Shown here one piece after another: positions 11,441-22,930 of a DNA stretch of 64,000 nucleotides. The stretch comes from Circinella umbellata (taxonomy: Eukaryota; Mucoromycota; Mucoromycetes; Mucorales; Lichtheimiaceae). Position 1 is the stretch's first letter. Each line of letters opens with the position of its first letter. The translations under genes and the position numbers were made by a program. The DNA lies in contig JAIWNF010000002.1 in NCBI GenBank assembly GCA_025093555.1, positions 1 through 64,000 of the forward strand. The letters run 5' to 3'. The notes under the pieces were generated by a model. The model was not told the DNA's origin. It did no database searches and worked only from the letters and a program-made list of their open reading frames with translations.

Positions 11441-11656
11441 ATGTGTGCGCGGTTAAAAAAGATTTCATGCACCAACTGCACCAATATAAACCCGAGTAGT
11501 AGTAGTACACGTCCAGTGTTGAAACTCATCTTGACACATTGGAAAAACCTTATTTATAACGAATTATGGGAGATTGCTAACCGTTATAATAGTTTTAAAA
11601 CAGATCAGAGGCTCACCATTGAATATATGAGACACCGTCATGCTTTATTAAGCTAA
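11441..11656 (+). pseudogene. short coding-like frame, unrecognised
   Basis: A 71-codon frame from ATG 11441 to TAA 11654-11656 has unusually protein-like content for this region (ISCTNCTNINPSSSSTRP, then LILTHWKNLIYNELWEIANR, then EYMRHRHALLS). There are no obvious splice sites or upstream exons. It may be the tail of a degraded gene or a small orphan gene. No family recognised. Confidence 0.25.
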
Positions 11657-11934
11657 TGGGATAAAGGCAGTAAAGTTTTATAGACCATAATATTCGCGTT
11701 TCAAGGTCTACTGGTAATACGACGTTTATGCGCACCGTTCCAAGTGAATGAGAAAAAAACATACAGCTATAATAAAAATAAAAAGCTATAGACAAAATTA
11801 GCAACATGAAAGACGGCCATTGTAATAAAAAAAAAAGAAAAAAACAGTGTAAAAGAACATACAAAAGAAGAAAAAATAAATTTGAAGTACATGTCAAAAG
11901 ATAAATGAATAAAAAAAGGTGTGAAATAGAAAAG

Positions 11935-12345
11935 GTACAAGTAACTGAAAGTACATGTTAAAAATAAAAATGAAGAGTAGTAATCACTGCTCCTCTTTTT
12001 TATTTTTTAATGTTGGGAAGAAAGAAAAAATGCAAAAAGGAATGTCAAAAGGAAGAAGAGAAAATTAAGTTACAAGTAACTTAAAAAGTAAATGTCGAAC
12101 CCACCAACCAAAAAAAATGTAGTAGTTAATCTACCTCTTTTTTTTGAATGTTGAGAGGAAAGAGAAGGTGGACAAAGGAACGTTAAAAGGAAAAATAAAG
12201 TTACAAGTAACTGGAAATAAATGTCAAAAAGTAATTGTCAAAAGAAAAGAGAAATACTTACTTTACTTGAATGTTGAAAGGAAAGAGAAAATGAAAAAAG
12301 GAATGTAGAAAGACAAAGTTACTGAAAGTACATTTCAAAAAACAA
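11935..12345. repeat. degenerate ~110-135 bp tandem repeat
   Basis: Four loosely conserved units start near 11938, 12074, 12204 and 12315 with CAAGTAACTGAAAGTA-like sequence. Each is followed by AAATGTCAAAA-like and GGAAAGAGAAAATG-like purine-rich blocks. Confidence 0.5.
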
Positions 12346-12743
12346 AAGAGTTTAGTTGGTAGGAAAGAAAGAGAAAGAAAAAGTGTTGGAAGTCAAGAAA
12401 GACCCAGCTACAGAATATAAAGCATAAAAGGGCTCTGTGGGTCTAGAATCCCGTCTATTCAAATGATATTTTACTGCTATATAAAACTATACTTTTCAAA
12501 CTACTTTTCAACTAATAACATGATGACTTTGACACTAGCTTAAAACAAAATGCTTTTCATTTTATATTATGAACGGGAGTCTTTTTGATAAAAAATCATT
12601 TTCTTTTTTTTATGTTCACCAACGGTAATAACAATAGCGATCTACCTGAAGTAAATGCGGAGCAATGAAAATAATCTGCATAAAGTAGGTAGGTGAAAGT
12701 AAGAGGTACCGGGTCAAAAAAAAAAACTAACAAGTGTATAAAT

Positions 12744-13040
12744 TGCAACATTCCGTGTCAGAGTAAGATTAGAATGTGAGATTCCATTGCCATGACAAGT
12801 GTTGCTTAACAGCATATTTCTTTTATTTAAGAATAAACGCGTTTTTTTTACGCAATCTAGTAACATGTTGCATAAAAATCAACTTTTTTTACGCGTCGGG
12901 GTAAATCCTCCACATGCAAAAAATCATGTAACATTCCGTGTCAAAGTAAGATTAAAACGTGAGATTCCATTACCATGACAAGTGTTGCTTAACAACATAT
13001 TTCTTATATTTAATAACAAACGCGTTTTCTTTTACGTAGC
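12744..13040. repeat. pair of ~110-bp direct repeats
   Basis: Copy one spans about 12744-12855 and copy two about 12928-13040. Both contain ACATTCCGTGTCA, AGTAAGATTA, GTGAGATTCCATT, CCATGACAAGTGTTGCTTAA and AACGCGTTTT. The ~72 bp between them (CATCAACTTTTTTTACGCG-like) is not repeated. Nature unknown. Confidence 0.8.
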
Positions 13041-13700
13041 TATAGTAGTATGTTAATATGTTGCGAAAAGATCAAAGATAAAAGAAAGAGGCCTAGAAGG
13101 AGGGGATCATGTTTTTTTTACAAAAAAACTTCTTCTCCCTTCCCCCACATAAGAACACACCTGCCAATAGCAAACCTTTAACACTGTTTTTTTTCTGTAT
13201 CTACTCAATCCTTCTCCACTACCTCTTACTTTACTCCTTTGTCTTTTTTTCTGCCATCCCATCAGGGCTTTTATTTTTCTCTTTACATACATGTATGAGC
13301 TGTCTCAAACAAATATGCCAAACCTAGCGCTGTGTTTAGCAGAAGGCATTAAATAAAAGAACAAATTGTCACCGTATATATTACCAGCTCTTTTTTTTTC
13401 TTGTAGGAGACTACAAATATAAATTAAAAAAATTCAATTTTTATTTTAAATGTACAAATTTTTAATTCGGCCATCAACGGTCATATCGACTCTACTAGCA
13501 AAACTATCCGTTGCAGTACTGTTGCTAGATTATAAATGGGTAAACAACTAATAGCAGGCCTATAAAATAAAGATTAATAATAATAACATAATGCATGGAA
13601 TGATTGTGAATTGAGTACGTGTTCTAATAGATAATATGGATATAACTGCATGGTATCATAAAAATCAACACAGAAGTAATTCAGGAAAATGGTATCTGTA

Positions 13701-13768
13701 CAGTAAACCCCCGTTTTTTGCACACCTTTTGACCAAAATCCCACCTGTGCAAAAACGGGGTTCAACTG
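13701..13768. mobile_element. 68-bp pogo/Tc1-like MITE with TA target site
   Basis: The element starts CAGTAAACCCCCGTTTTTTG (13701) and ends, read from 13768 on the other strand, CAGTTGAACCCCGTTTTTGC. The two ~26-bp inverted repeats are almost back to back. TA flanks both sides (13699-13700 and 13769-13770), the target duplication of Tc1/mariner/pogo elements. It is a minimal non-autonomous copy with no coding room. A related end lies at 1061-1089. Confidence 0.8.
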
Positions 13769-14054
13769 TAGATGTAACTACTACTACTACTATTGTTGTT
13801 ATTTTTGGCTATGACATACATGTATTTTTTACTGATAAAACAATAATGGAGAATGATATACTGTAGCCACACAGGAAAACAATACAAAGGTAATAAATAG
13901 ACAACAAAAGATGGCCTTTTTACTTTATAACATAATAATATTCCTAATAAATAAATAAAACTACTACTACTGTAGTAGTAGATGATGATGTGTAAAATAA
14001 TTAATAATAAAAAAAATAAACAAAAATATATTGTTTTGTTGAAGGAGAATAATT

Positions 14055-14128
14055 CGCTCCTAGGTGGGCTCGAACCACCAACCTCCTGATTAACAGTCAG
14101 ACGCGCTAGCCAATTGCGCCATAAGAGC
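14055..14128 (-). tRNA. tRNA-Asn (anticodon GUU)
   Basis: On the minus strand the sequence folds into a full cloverleaf. Acceptor GCTCTTA pairs with TAGGAGC; the D stem is GCGC/GCGC; the anticodon stem is TCTGA/TCAGG with loop CTGTTAA (anticodon GTT); the variable loop is AGGTT; the T stem is GGTGG/CCACC with loop TTCGAGC. The discriminator is G, as usual for Asn. There is no intron. The internal A and B boxes are intact. A T5 tract lies about 29 bases downstream (14022-14026 on the plus strand as A5). Confidence 0.96.
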
Positions 14129-14164
14129 TCTTGTTTTTCGTAGTTTTGCAAGTGCATTTTCACC

Positions 14165-15980
14165 CATAAAGTACAATAGCTTAAAGTAAAGTAATTATTT
14201 TAATTTAAGGATGCAAGTATTATATATTTCTGCCTGATGTAATAATTATCTGTTGTTCACTGTCTGTTCATTCCTGGATGGCTTTTTATCTTTTATCTAC
14301 TTATTTCCTACTTTTACTTTTATTTATCATTCTACTACTACTATTCTAAATTATTACTACTAAAGGTTTTATTAATTATCATATTTCTTTTATATTAGTT
14401 ATAAAAGAATTATAATAATTATAGTTTTTAATAGTTACCCTCTTTTATCTTATTGTATAATATCTATTACATTATATAACTAAATGTATATTATTCTATT
14501 TTTGATTTTATTATTTTATTATTTTATATTATCTTTATTATTACAATATAATATTACAGTAATAATATAGCATTGTATTTTATCTACCAAAGTGACCTAG
14601 CTACTGCTATTATTATTACTATTATTATTAGTATTAAGGCATAATGACAATCGGGAGTGTATATAAGAACAAAACTGAGAAAAGTCAAAGACAGCTCTAT
14701 GTACATTCTCTAAAATATGTAATAATAGGAAGTAATTTTATTTCTTTCAATAAGCTGGGAAGGGAATTCCAAAATGTATACCTAGCATGCTAGCAACTAT
14801 TTTTTTCTTTCTTGCATAATAACTTTTATTTAACACCGCCATTATTTTCTTTTTGACCATTAATTTTCTTTTAAAATAACTATCATTGCAGATGTAACAG
14901 CAGTACAATTGTTATTTACTTTTTTTTTTCTTTTGGCTGATTACTTTACGGATGCAACAACAATAATCTCCATACTCCCATTCAATACAACAGCTTTGAA
15001 CTTTTTCTTAAAAAAAAGAGTACCTTCGACTGTATCAACCAAAAACATTCAATAGTTACTGTTACTGTTTTCCCTTTGGTGGGGTTATACATTGGCACCC
15101 TAACTGAAAATCATCACGTCCATTCTCCATTTAAAAAAAGTAATTGCTTTTTCTGTAATAATCGGAATTCAGTTGGAAAAAAAAAGTCTTTCGGCATTGT
15201 ATATTACTCACATTTTGACATTTCTGAACCATCAAAGTACTGTCGGTGAACCGAACTGAGAGAACCCCTAATTCATTACGCAGTTATCAGAAATAGAAAA
15301 ATCACATATACTCATATGCATATATTGATATATTCCATTGATGATATAAGTAGAGAGAGTATTTTATGCTTATAAATCTCAGTCCAATTCTGTTCATTGA
15401 CTTAACGTCTCTTTTTATTCTACTGATATGATACATACATGATTTTGCATTCATTTTTGGGCATGACTATTATACTAGTTACCTTTTTTTTCTTATTTTT
15501 TTTTTTTGCTTTGAGAACTTGGTTAATCCCTAAAAAACAGGTGTACCAATTACGAAAAAAAAAGTTGACTTCAGTTATGAAAAGCTTCCCCTTCATCTGT
15601 GTAAATCTCTTATCTTCATTAGTGCGTTTTTGGACCTCATTGTCGTATGGCACACGTCAAAATAATCTCCCATCGGCTACTTTCTAAATACACAAATAAT
15701 AACTCTACCACAGTGACACTTTATAGCAATATACAAATATAACAATCAAACATAAGTTATTTATTTATATTCACATAGTACACCATTTAACATAATATAA
15801 CATTATCTACAGATACAGGAAAATACACATCTAAAACATATATATATAAAACTTACTTGTAGTAGAAATAATTATCATATATCTTTTTATCTTAATATTA
15901 TTTTCATATGATAAAACACCTGAAAGATTCTCACAAAATTCATTCTGTCATCATTTTTATACTTACCTTATTTTCCTGTT
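14165..15980. other. AT-rich spacer, no gene seen
   Basis: Very AT-rich DNA with ATT/TTA simple stretches (for example 14480-14640). Short frames at 15420-15690 on both strands are composition-driven (Phe/Lys runs), and I do not support them as genes. Confidence 0.4.
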
Positions 15981-15982
15981 AA

Positions 15983-16770
15983 ATTCATATCCATAAATAC
16001 CACAATCACCACATTGAATCACTTACAAATATAATTGATAAGTTTAATGCCGACTTTTGTGAGTATTTAAGATCTCCAATGGATGTTAAACTAAAGGGGT
16101 TTTGCATACCATTTGTATCTCCCATCTTCGTTTATTGTGCAGATTTTCTCGACCATCCAATCGTTATAGACTTTACTTATGCTTGCTTCAATAACAGCTA
16201 CTATTTGTGGGATTCTGGTATTCTTATGAAAGAGTTGGAGTATATGTACATCCGCGTTTTACTGGCTATTTTGGTGGTTTGAGCTTGAAGAATTTCAATA
16301 CATTCTACATTGAGAACCGATTTAAATTCAATAATATTACTAAATAGTACATTTTTTTTTATTTACTTTATATATTTTTGAGAGTAATGATAGATTTTAT
16401 TTATATTGTTTCTTTCTAATAATCTATATATATAAAGTTTTAATTTAAATAATCTAAATTGTCTCGCATTGCTATGATTAAAGATTTGAAAATATCTACA
16501 GATGAAGATAGAGAACCATGTATTGCATAGCATCATCATATATATTTCACAAGCTCAAAGAACTGGGCTTTTTTCAGGTCTTTCAACATTAGTTTTCTTT
16601 AAGAATGAAGCTAGAGGCATATCTCAAAAATTCTATTACTACTATTAAAAAAACCCCCATTGTAAGAATTTCAAAACCGGCCAATTGGTTATTCTAGAGA
16701 TTATGTTGATGTTTTCCTATAGTACTGCAAGATAATGTACCTATAATACGACTATCCTAGAAATTTTTGA
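15983..16770 (+). pseudogene. decayed transposase-like fragment (possibly Tnp2/CACTA type)
   Basis: A 99-codon open stretch at 15983-16282 reads ESLTNIIDKFNADFCEYLRS, then a segment with GFCIPFVSPIFVYCADFLDH and FTYACFNNSYYLWDSG. The order of a hydrophobic strand, an Asp in C-A-D, then A-C-x-N-N-S and a D-S-G/C position resembles a conserved block of Tnp2-like transposases as I remember it. This is tentative. A second island at 16541-16770 (FHKLKELGFFQVFQH, then KNSITTIKKTPIVRISKP) is broken by TAG and TGA codons. It is a relic, not a functional gene. Confidence 0.3.
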
Positions 16771-18141
16771 TACTGACATGGAAGGATTAATACAAAAGAC
16801 TTTTTAAGTATCAAAGAGTAGATATTGTGGTAATTAGAACCAGAGATCAGTAGCATAATATTTCGCTCTAAAACATTGATATGAGATCAACTTCTTAAAA
16901 ATGCAACCAGAACAACAAATGTCATATAAGAAGCTTCTCATCATAACATGTATCATCTTATACAAAAAGACAAGTCAACTATTGCCACTCTTGCTCAGCT
17001 GTCTCACCATTTGGATGCTAGAGAACATAGTATTTAACACATTCTTCGACAGAAGTAAAAGTTATAAAAAGATTCCATCAATATAAGTTTTAATACTAAT
17101 ATAGTTATCCAAGCATAATATTGTTTTAATCAAGTTGCTAAAAACACAAGATATAGCAATAGCCCCTGTAAACCCAAAGAAAATATTTATTAATGAGCGA
17201 CTGTTATGTCATGGAATCAAGAGTGTAAAAATACTAGGGATTCTAAGAGTCTACCCCCGATAGAGCTAAAAAGAATCTGTTTAAAAATAAGGTTATCATC
17301 ATACGTCAAGATAAAATTCTTTGAGATACATTCTTTAGATGACATACCATAAATAATCCATTATCATGAACAGTTCATATAAATAGACCAGCTTACACAT
17401 AGAATAAAAATCTATATTCTATTTTGGAGAATAAGTACTGTTTCAAAGAACTCGACGTTTTATTTTATTTTTATTTTATTTTTAATTATTATTCTCCTGT
17501 ACGCCTCAAAGTGGCATATTTTCAGCAAGGCACACGAGAGCTCATATGAGACAAAAAAGACAGACACGGAATAAGAGAGAGAGAATCTTTTGATGACTCG
17601 GTAGACATTTGTGAAAGCATTCTTGAGAATCGTTGTATTAACAGATTCCTTGAATACTTTTAATTACGCAGTAAAGCTGAGGCGCATATAATCTTATTTT
17701 CTACAAAAAAGCATTAATATGAATAACGAAAGATATACAACAACCAAACAAGACAAGACAGCAAGAAGAAAGCTGGCGGGCTATGTTTATTTGAATGGTA
17801 AAAGCTTTATTGAAAAAAATTCAGGCAACTAATGGTTAGTAAATTTTAGTGGATTGTTGGAGGGAATTGTTATCATAAAACTACAAAAAAGTTTTTCTTA
17901 ATGAATCACTACTTATACAACACCAGGTTGTCGAGTATGCTTAATATATTAGTGTGGGGAATTATCAAGAAGTATGATCTATCACCCGTTGTAAATTAAA
18001 AAAAAATGATTATTAGCTCTGTGTACCAATACAACCCCAAATAAGAAAGGTTCACTACCCAAAAAGTTTTAATCCATGCGTTGAATTCGATGTATATAAA
18101 AAGCAAGTTAGTATATTTGCTTTTTTATTATTATTAATCAA

Positions 18142-18898
18142 CTTTAACAAAATTTTATGGCCTTCACATTTGCTTCTAATTGTTTGGCACATCCGATCAG
18201 GTTCTTGATATAACTTCTTACTTCACATCGCACATTGAATCGTCGATACATGGCACTCAAAGAATCATTTTTGTCAAATAACTGCTGATTGACTATTGAA
18301 GCTCCATTTTTTCAGCTTTGGTTCGAAAAATACAATTTTTCTCTACTCGTATCAAATGTGCACCTCCACAGGGTAATTCTTTTTTTGGCATCTTGCAGTG
18401 ACTTGACGCTTTTTAACAATATGACGAATCGATGAATAAGTAAACGATATCAAAGAATTAGCGAGTAAAAAGTAGAAATGACCAAGTAATGCGAGTAAAA
18501 AAACTGGAAATGATTGAGCTTAATGAGAAACCAAAATTAACTGACTTCCATAGTTGGAAGCTATTATTTGATGCACTGGCGGTCGTCTTCTTAACATCTC
18601 CAACAATATTGTCCATATATAAGTAAATGTAAATTAACATATATGTTTCATTTAAATCATGTTCATCTTTAATAATTGATAGCTAAAGTTCATTTGACAT
18701 AGGGAAGTATCAAATTGTATAGCTCAATATTCATTCGAGGTGCTTGAATTTTAACTTCCAATGTTGTAATAGTAAAATATGGAACCAATTCTCCGTTATC
18801 TTTCATAGAATATAAAAATAATGGATGGCACGTTTTCTGATCATAGTAGTACAAAAATAATCTAGAAGCAGGAATGGTATAATAGGATTGCCAAGTGA
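18142..18898 (-). pseudogene. decayed coding region, unrecognised
   Basis: On the minus strand a clean 68-codon stretch from about 18898 to a TGA at 18692-18690 reads QSYYTIPASRLFLYYYDQ, then KTCHPLFLYSMKDNGELVPY, then LEVKIQAPRMNIELYNLILP. Further downstream two more islands (RKIVFFEPKLKKWSF with stops just before it at about 18345, and NQQLFDKNDSLSAMYRRFNV at about 18280-18220) appear in other frames. Composition and multiple stops indicate a dead gene. No family recognised; a transposon relic is likely given the neighbourhood. Confidence 0.35.
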
Positions 18899-19494
18899 AA
18901 AAAAAAACTTAATCCAGATTTGAAAGATTTAAAAATCATATCAGGTACAGAAAGAAAAAGCCTATTGGTTCCCTTGTATTATGCCAAACAATGTTTTTAT
19001 TCCCGCTATAAAATCCAACATTTACCATTTATCTTTGCAGCGATCCTACCCCATTTTTTTCCGCGATTTTCCAATTCTCCCATTCAGATAGAACTCGATA
19101 AGCATACATTGATATTCTTTTTGATCTACTGCCAAGTACAATAATAAAATGAAAAATGTATTTAAACATATAGTTTCTGTTTCTAATTTTGCCCGATTTT
19201 TCGGATTGATTGCCATACACGATCAAATTTTATGCTCTTATATGGAAAGCTGGTTCACTAAAATGAAACAACTTGATTATATTATCAAACTCATTTTCCA
19301 ACAAAAACTTCTAAAAAAAAAGATTTCTTATGATTATATAAATATGATAGTAAATAAACTATTGGTTTTCTTTTTTTTTATTTATATAAGTAAAAAAGAT
19401 ATATATGTATATATGTAATATGTTGACAGAATATTTGCAAAAAAAAAGAGGTGATATATGATGCAAAACAAAAAGAAGTTTCAGTGTGAGTGGA

Positions 19495-19520
19495 TGTGTG
19501 TGTGTGTGTGTGTGTGTTTG
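19495..19520. repeat. TG microsatellite
   Basis: A short (TG)n run about 100 bp downstream of the pyruvate kinase stop codon. Confidence 0.8.
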
Positions 19521-19611
19521 TGCGGGTTTGAGAAAAAAAAATGAATAATTGGGTAAAGAACGGGATGAACAAGAAGTTGAAAAATTATTTGGTTTGAAAA
19601 ATATGACAAAT

Positions 19612-22020
19612 TTAAGGGGTAAACAAGACACGCAAAGTGTTTGTATTACCGAGACCACCCTTCCAGCCTTGTACAGCAACAACGGGTTGACCGTGCTTCA
19701 ACAAACTAGAAATAAATAAAGAAATAAAAGCATTTAACATTATTATACGATTCTTCCATCCAAGTTTAAATGATCCGCATAATGGTATTAGATTACTTAC
19801 CCATATTTAATAGCTTGCTCCATACCCCACATCAATCTAGCGTCAACATCTTCTTGCCAGGGTGCAACATCAGCAGGACTCAAATGAGCGGCACTGGGAG
19901 ACAGCAAAGCAGCAGAAGGATGAGAGCTGGGCTTAGGATACACGAATGGGAAACAGCCACGGTTCAAATGGGATTGACGAGCAGTTTGTGGATTACGGGT
20001 GACAACAATAATAGGACATTGGGGTCTGTACTTTGAAAGGAAACGAGCACTTTTACCAGAGGTGGTCAAGACAATAATGGCACCAGCGGATTGTTCATGA
20101 GCAGCACTGACAGCAGCACATGCAACAGTTTCAGTTGTTTCAGTAGGCAAAGCTGTCAATGAGCGTAATTCGTTAAAGGTGGCAGGATAACAGAAGACGG
20201 ATTCGGCCAAACGACAAATATCATGCATAGTAGTAACAGCTTCGACGGGATAATTACCCTTTGCAGTTTCACCAGATAACATGACACAATCAGCACCATC
20301 CAAGATAGCGTTAGCAACATCAGATACTTCAGCACGTGTGGGTCGAGGGTTATACTATAAAGAAATAAATAATTAGAGTTTATAAATATATGAGACGATT
20401 TTTTTTAACATAATTCTATATATATATACGGTCGATGCTTACAGTCATAGATTCCAACATTTGAGTGGCACTATAATGTAATATAATATTAAAAACATAT
20501 GACATTTAATTACTAAATTTTTCCAATTAAAATAAATAATCAATCAAAAGTTACGCTGACTTACCAGATGACAGGCTTGCCAGCAAGATTACACTTTGTA
20601 ATCATCATCTTTTGAGCAATGAATACACGTTCCAAGGGAATTTCAATACCCATATCCTATTATCAACAACAACGCCATATAATAAAGAAAATAATAGAAG
20701 CCGTTTAGCCTTTCAATATCTAACCCCCTTTATCCCTTTATCTTATTAATCACTAAACCCCCCTTAAAAGAAGTAGAATTACTTACGCCACGTGCAACCA
20801 TAACACCATCAGTCTCTGCCAAAATGTCATCAAAGTTCATGACACCTTGATGGTTTTCAATCTTTGAAATAATTTTAATATGTTTACCATCTTCACCAAG
20901 AACTTCACGGATATCTTTGACATCTTGGCCACGACGAACAAAAGAGGCAAAGACCATATCGACCTTGTTTTCAACACCAAATCGCAAATCAGCCTTATCC
21001 TTTTCAGAAAGAGCAGGTAAATCAACATCGGTACCGGGGAGGTTAACACCCTTATGAGCACAGAGACGACCGTTGTTACGAGCGCGAACAGTAATATCTT
21101 CACCGTCAATGCTCAAGACATCAAAGGAAAGAACACCATCATCAACATAGATCATTTTACCAGGCTTGATGACATTGGGTAAGTTCTTGTAATCCAAGTA
21201 CATGACTTTGTCGTCACAAATATCTTTATATTCAGGGTTAACACTAAAGATCATTTCATGACCGGCAGTGATAGATAATTCAATATCATCACGCATGTTA
21301 CCAGTCCGGATTTCAGGACCTTTGTTATCTAAAGCAATAGCAACAGGACGTCCAGGATATACTATTATTATTATATAAAATGATGAGAGGGTTAATAAAC
21401 TCGTTCTTTTTTTTTCTTCTTCTTTAAACTTACATTCATAACTCTTGCGTGTATTATCAATAACAGATTGATGGTACTAAAATAACATAAAAACAATAAT
21501 AATCGCTGTTAATCCCATTTGATCTTTTTACGATTGTGTATCTTATCCCCCAACTTTTTTTTTTTTTTGAATTCGGGAAGATCTCCGCAGTCAAAAAAAA
21601 TCCCGTCGAATACCGCGATTACCAGAGAACAAATAGATAATAATAATGACTTACTTCATAAGAACCATGAGAGAAGTTCATACGAACAACATTAAGACCA
21701 GCGTTACGAAGTTGAGTAATCATTTCAACACTGTTGGTCTTGGGACCTATTTGTTTTTTTTATTCAATATAAAAAAAGGTTAGTTTCAAAGAGAGAAAGC
21801 GGACCCTGTGTGAGAATCAAAAAACGCGTTCCAAAAAGAATAAAGGGCCGGGGGCACCCTTTAGCAAATAAAGGGTACAAAGCATTAAGTATATATATAT
21901 ATACATACCAATAGTACCAATGATACTAGACTTGCGTCCAGCAGTGGGTTCAACATCAACGTTCATTTGAGAGAGCCAGTGAACGCTCGAAGTAATTTCA
22001 GGAGTGACAACAGGAGCCAT
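19612..22020 (-). CDS. pyk: pyruvate kinase
   Basis: Catalyses phosphoenolpyruvate plus ADP to pyruvate plus ATP, the last step of cytosolic glycolysis. Eight exons join in frame: 22020-21909, 21746-21655, 21476-21434, 21361-20787, 20656-20565, 20470-20443, 20354-19801 and 19705-19612, giving 529 aa, near the family's usual 500-530. Visible landmarks are the N-terminal [17 protein letters not shown] and NFSHG, then GPEIRTG, the active-site signature [10 protein letters not shown] with its Lys, [20 protein letters not shown], and the C-terminal effector-loop region [15 protein letters not shown]. Where yeast has a short linker before the C-domain helix, this protein has a Ser/Pro/Ala-rich insertion (after FVYPKP, up to [10 protein letters not shown]). 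Every intron is GT-AG with GTAAG- or GTATG-type donors. The start is the only ATG giving the conserved N-terminus. Confidence 0.98.
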
Positions 22021-22930
22021 AATATGTAAAAAATAAATAAAGGTGAAAGAAGTGTAAAGAAGAGAAAAGAAAGGGAAGAGAAAGAAGATTTGATTGACCT
22101 TATTTATTCTTTTTTTTTTCTGGCAGTTAACAGAAACAGTAAAATAATTATAATACTCTCACACGTTTATACACCCAACGATTCAAAAATAAAAGTACAC
22201 TTAAAAAGCCCCTTCTTCTCCTCCCCCCAAAAAAATACGAAGGGTGTACAAAAAAAAACAGACGATATTTGCTTAGGCTATAATTTTCCATGGTCTCTTT
22301 TCTTTATTTGGTTATTTCTGATGGTTTTTTTTTTTATCTTTTTGCATAAAGGAATCTTCTTCCCTTCTTTATCTTACGTTTTATCTTTAACACCCCCATC
22401 TTTTATTATCATCATCATTTCCCTCTCCCCCCCCCACTTTTTATTTACCAGGAAAAAAAAAGTTGTGTGGTTTTATCCATCTCATCATTAAAAAATAACA
22501 GTTTATGCTCTGGTTAAATTCGGAGTAAAGATTTATTCTATTTATCGTAACCAATGAATTGTTACATCTTATCTCTCCCCATGATGGGTAAAACGTTTAT
22601 TCGCTATGAATTTATGGCTCCGCGAGTTTCAAACACTTGGCTCTTTCTTCTATGGTTTTTTTTCTGTATACAAATATATATTTAACAAGTAAAGATTGAA
22701 TATAGGGTATAAAATGTGTTTGTTTTTAGATAGGGTGTATATATATATATAGATAATATTATGTACAAAATAGGGAGTGTGATTATGCAGTATAATGAAG
22801 TAAAAATGAAAGAGATAGATGTTCGTGCGTGTTTGTTGTTGTTTTGTATATATGTATGGAGATTAGAATATGTGTATATAAATAATGCTAGTATATGGAT
22901 TGTTATTATTATTATCATTGTTACCAATTA
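22021..22930. promoter_or_regulatory. pyruvate kinase upstream region
   Basis: The 910 bp between the pyruvate kinase ATG and the 3' end of the next minus-strand gene. On the gene's sense strand the proximal part is rich in AAAG/TTTC tracts, and C-runs lie at 22424-22436. I see no defined TATA element or binding site that I can name. Open frames here are pyrimidine-tract artefacts. Confidence 0.3.

Noticed and set aside
11613..11897. A 94-codon minus-strand hydrophobic frame
   Set aside because: Phe/Leu runs come from A-rich sequence on the other strand; no family pattern.
13762..14163. A 133-codon minus-strand frame across 13762-14163
   Set aside because: It runs straight through the tRNA-Asn gene and ATT/CTA repeats, so it is spurious.
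22090..22491. A 133-codon plus-strand frame upstream of pyruvate kinase
   Set aside because: Low-complexity translation of T/C/A tracts with no homology pattern; better explained as promoter DNA.
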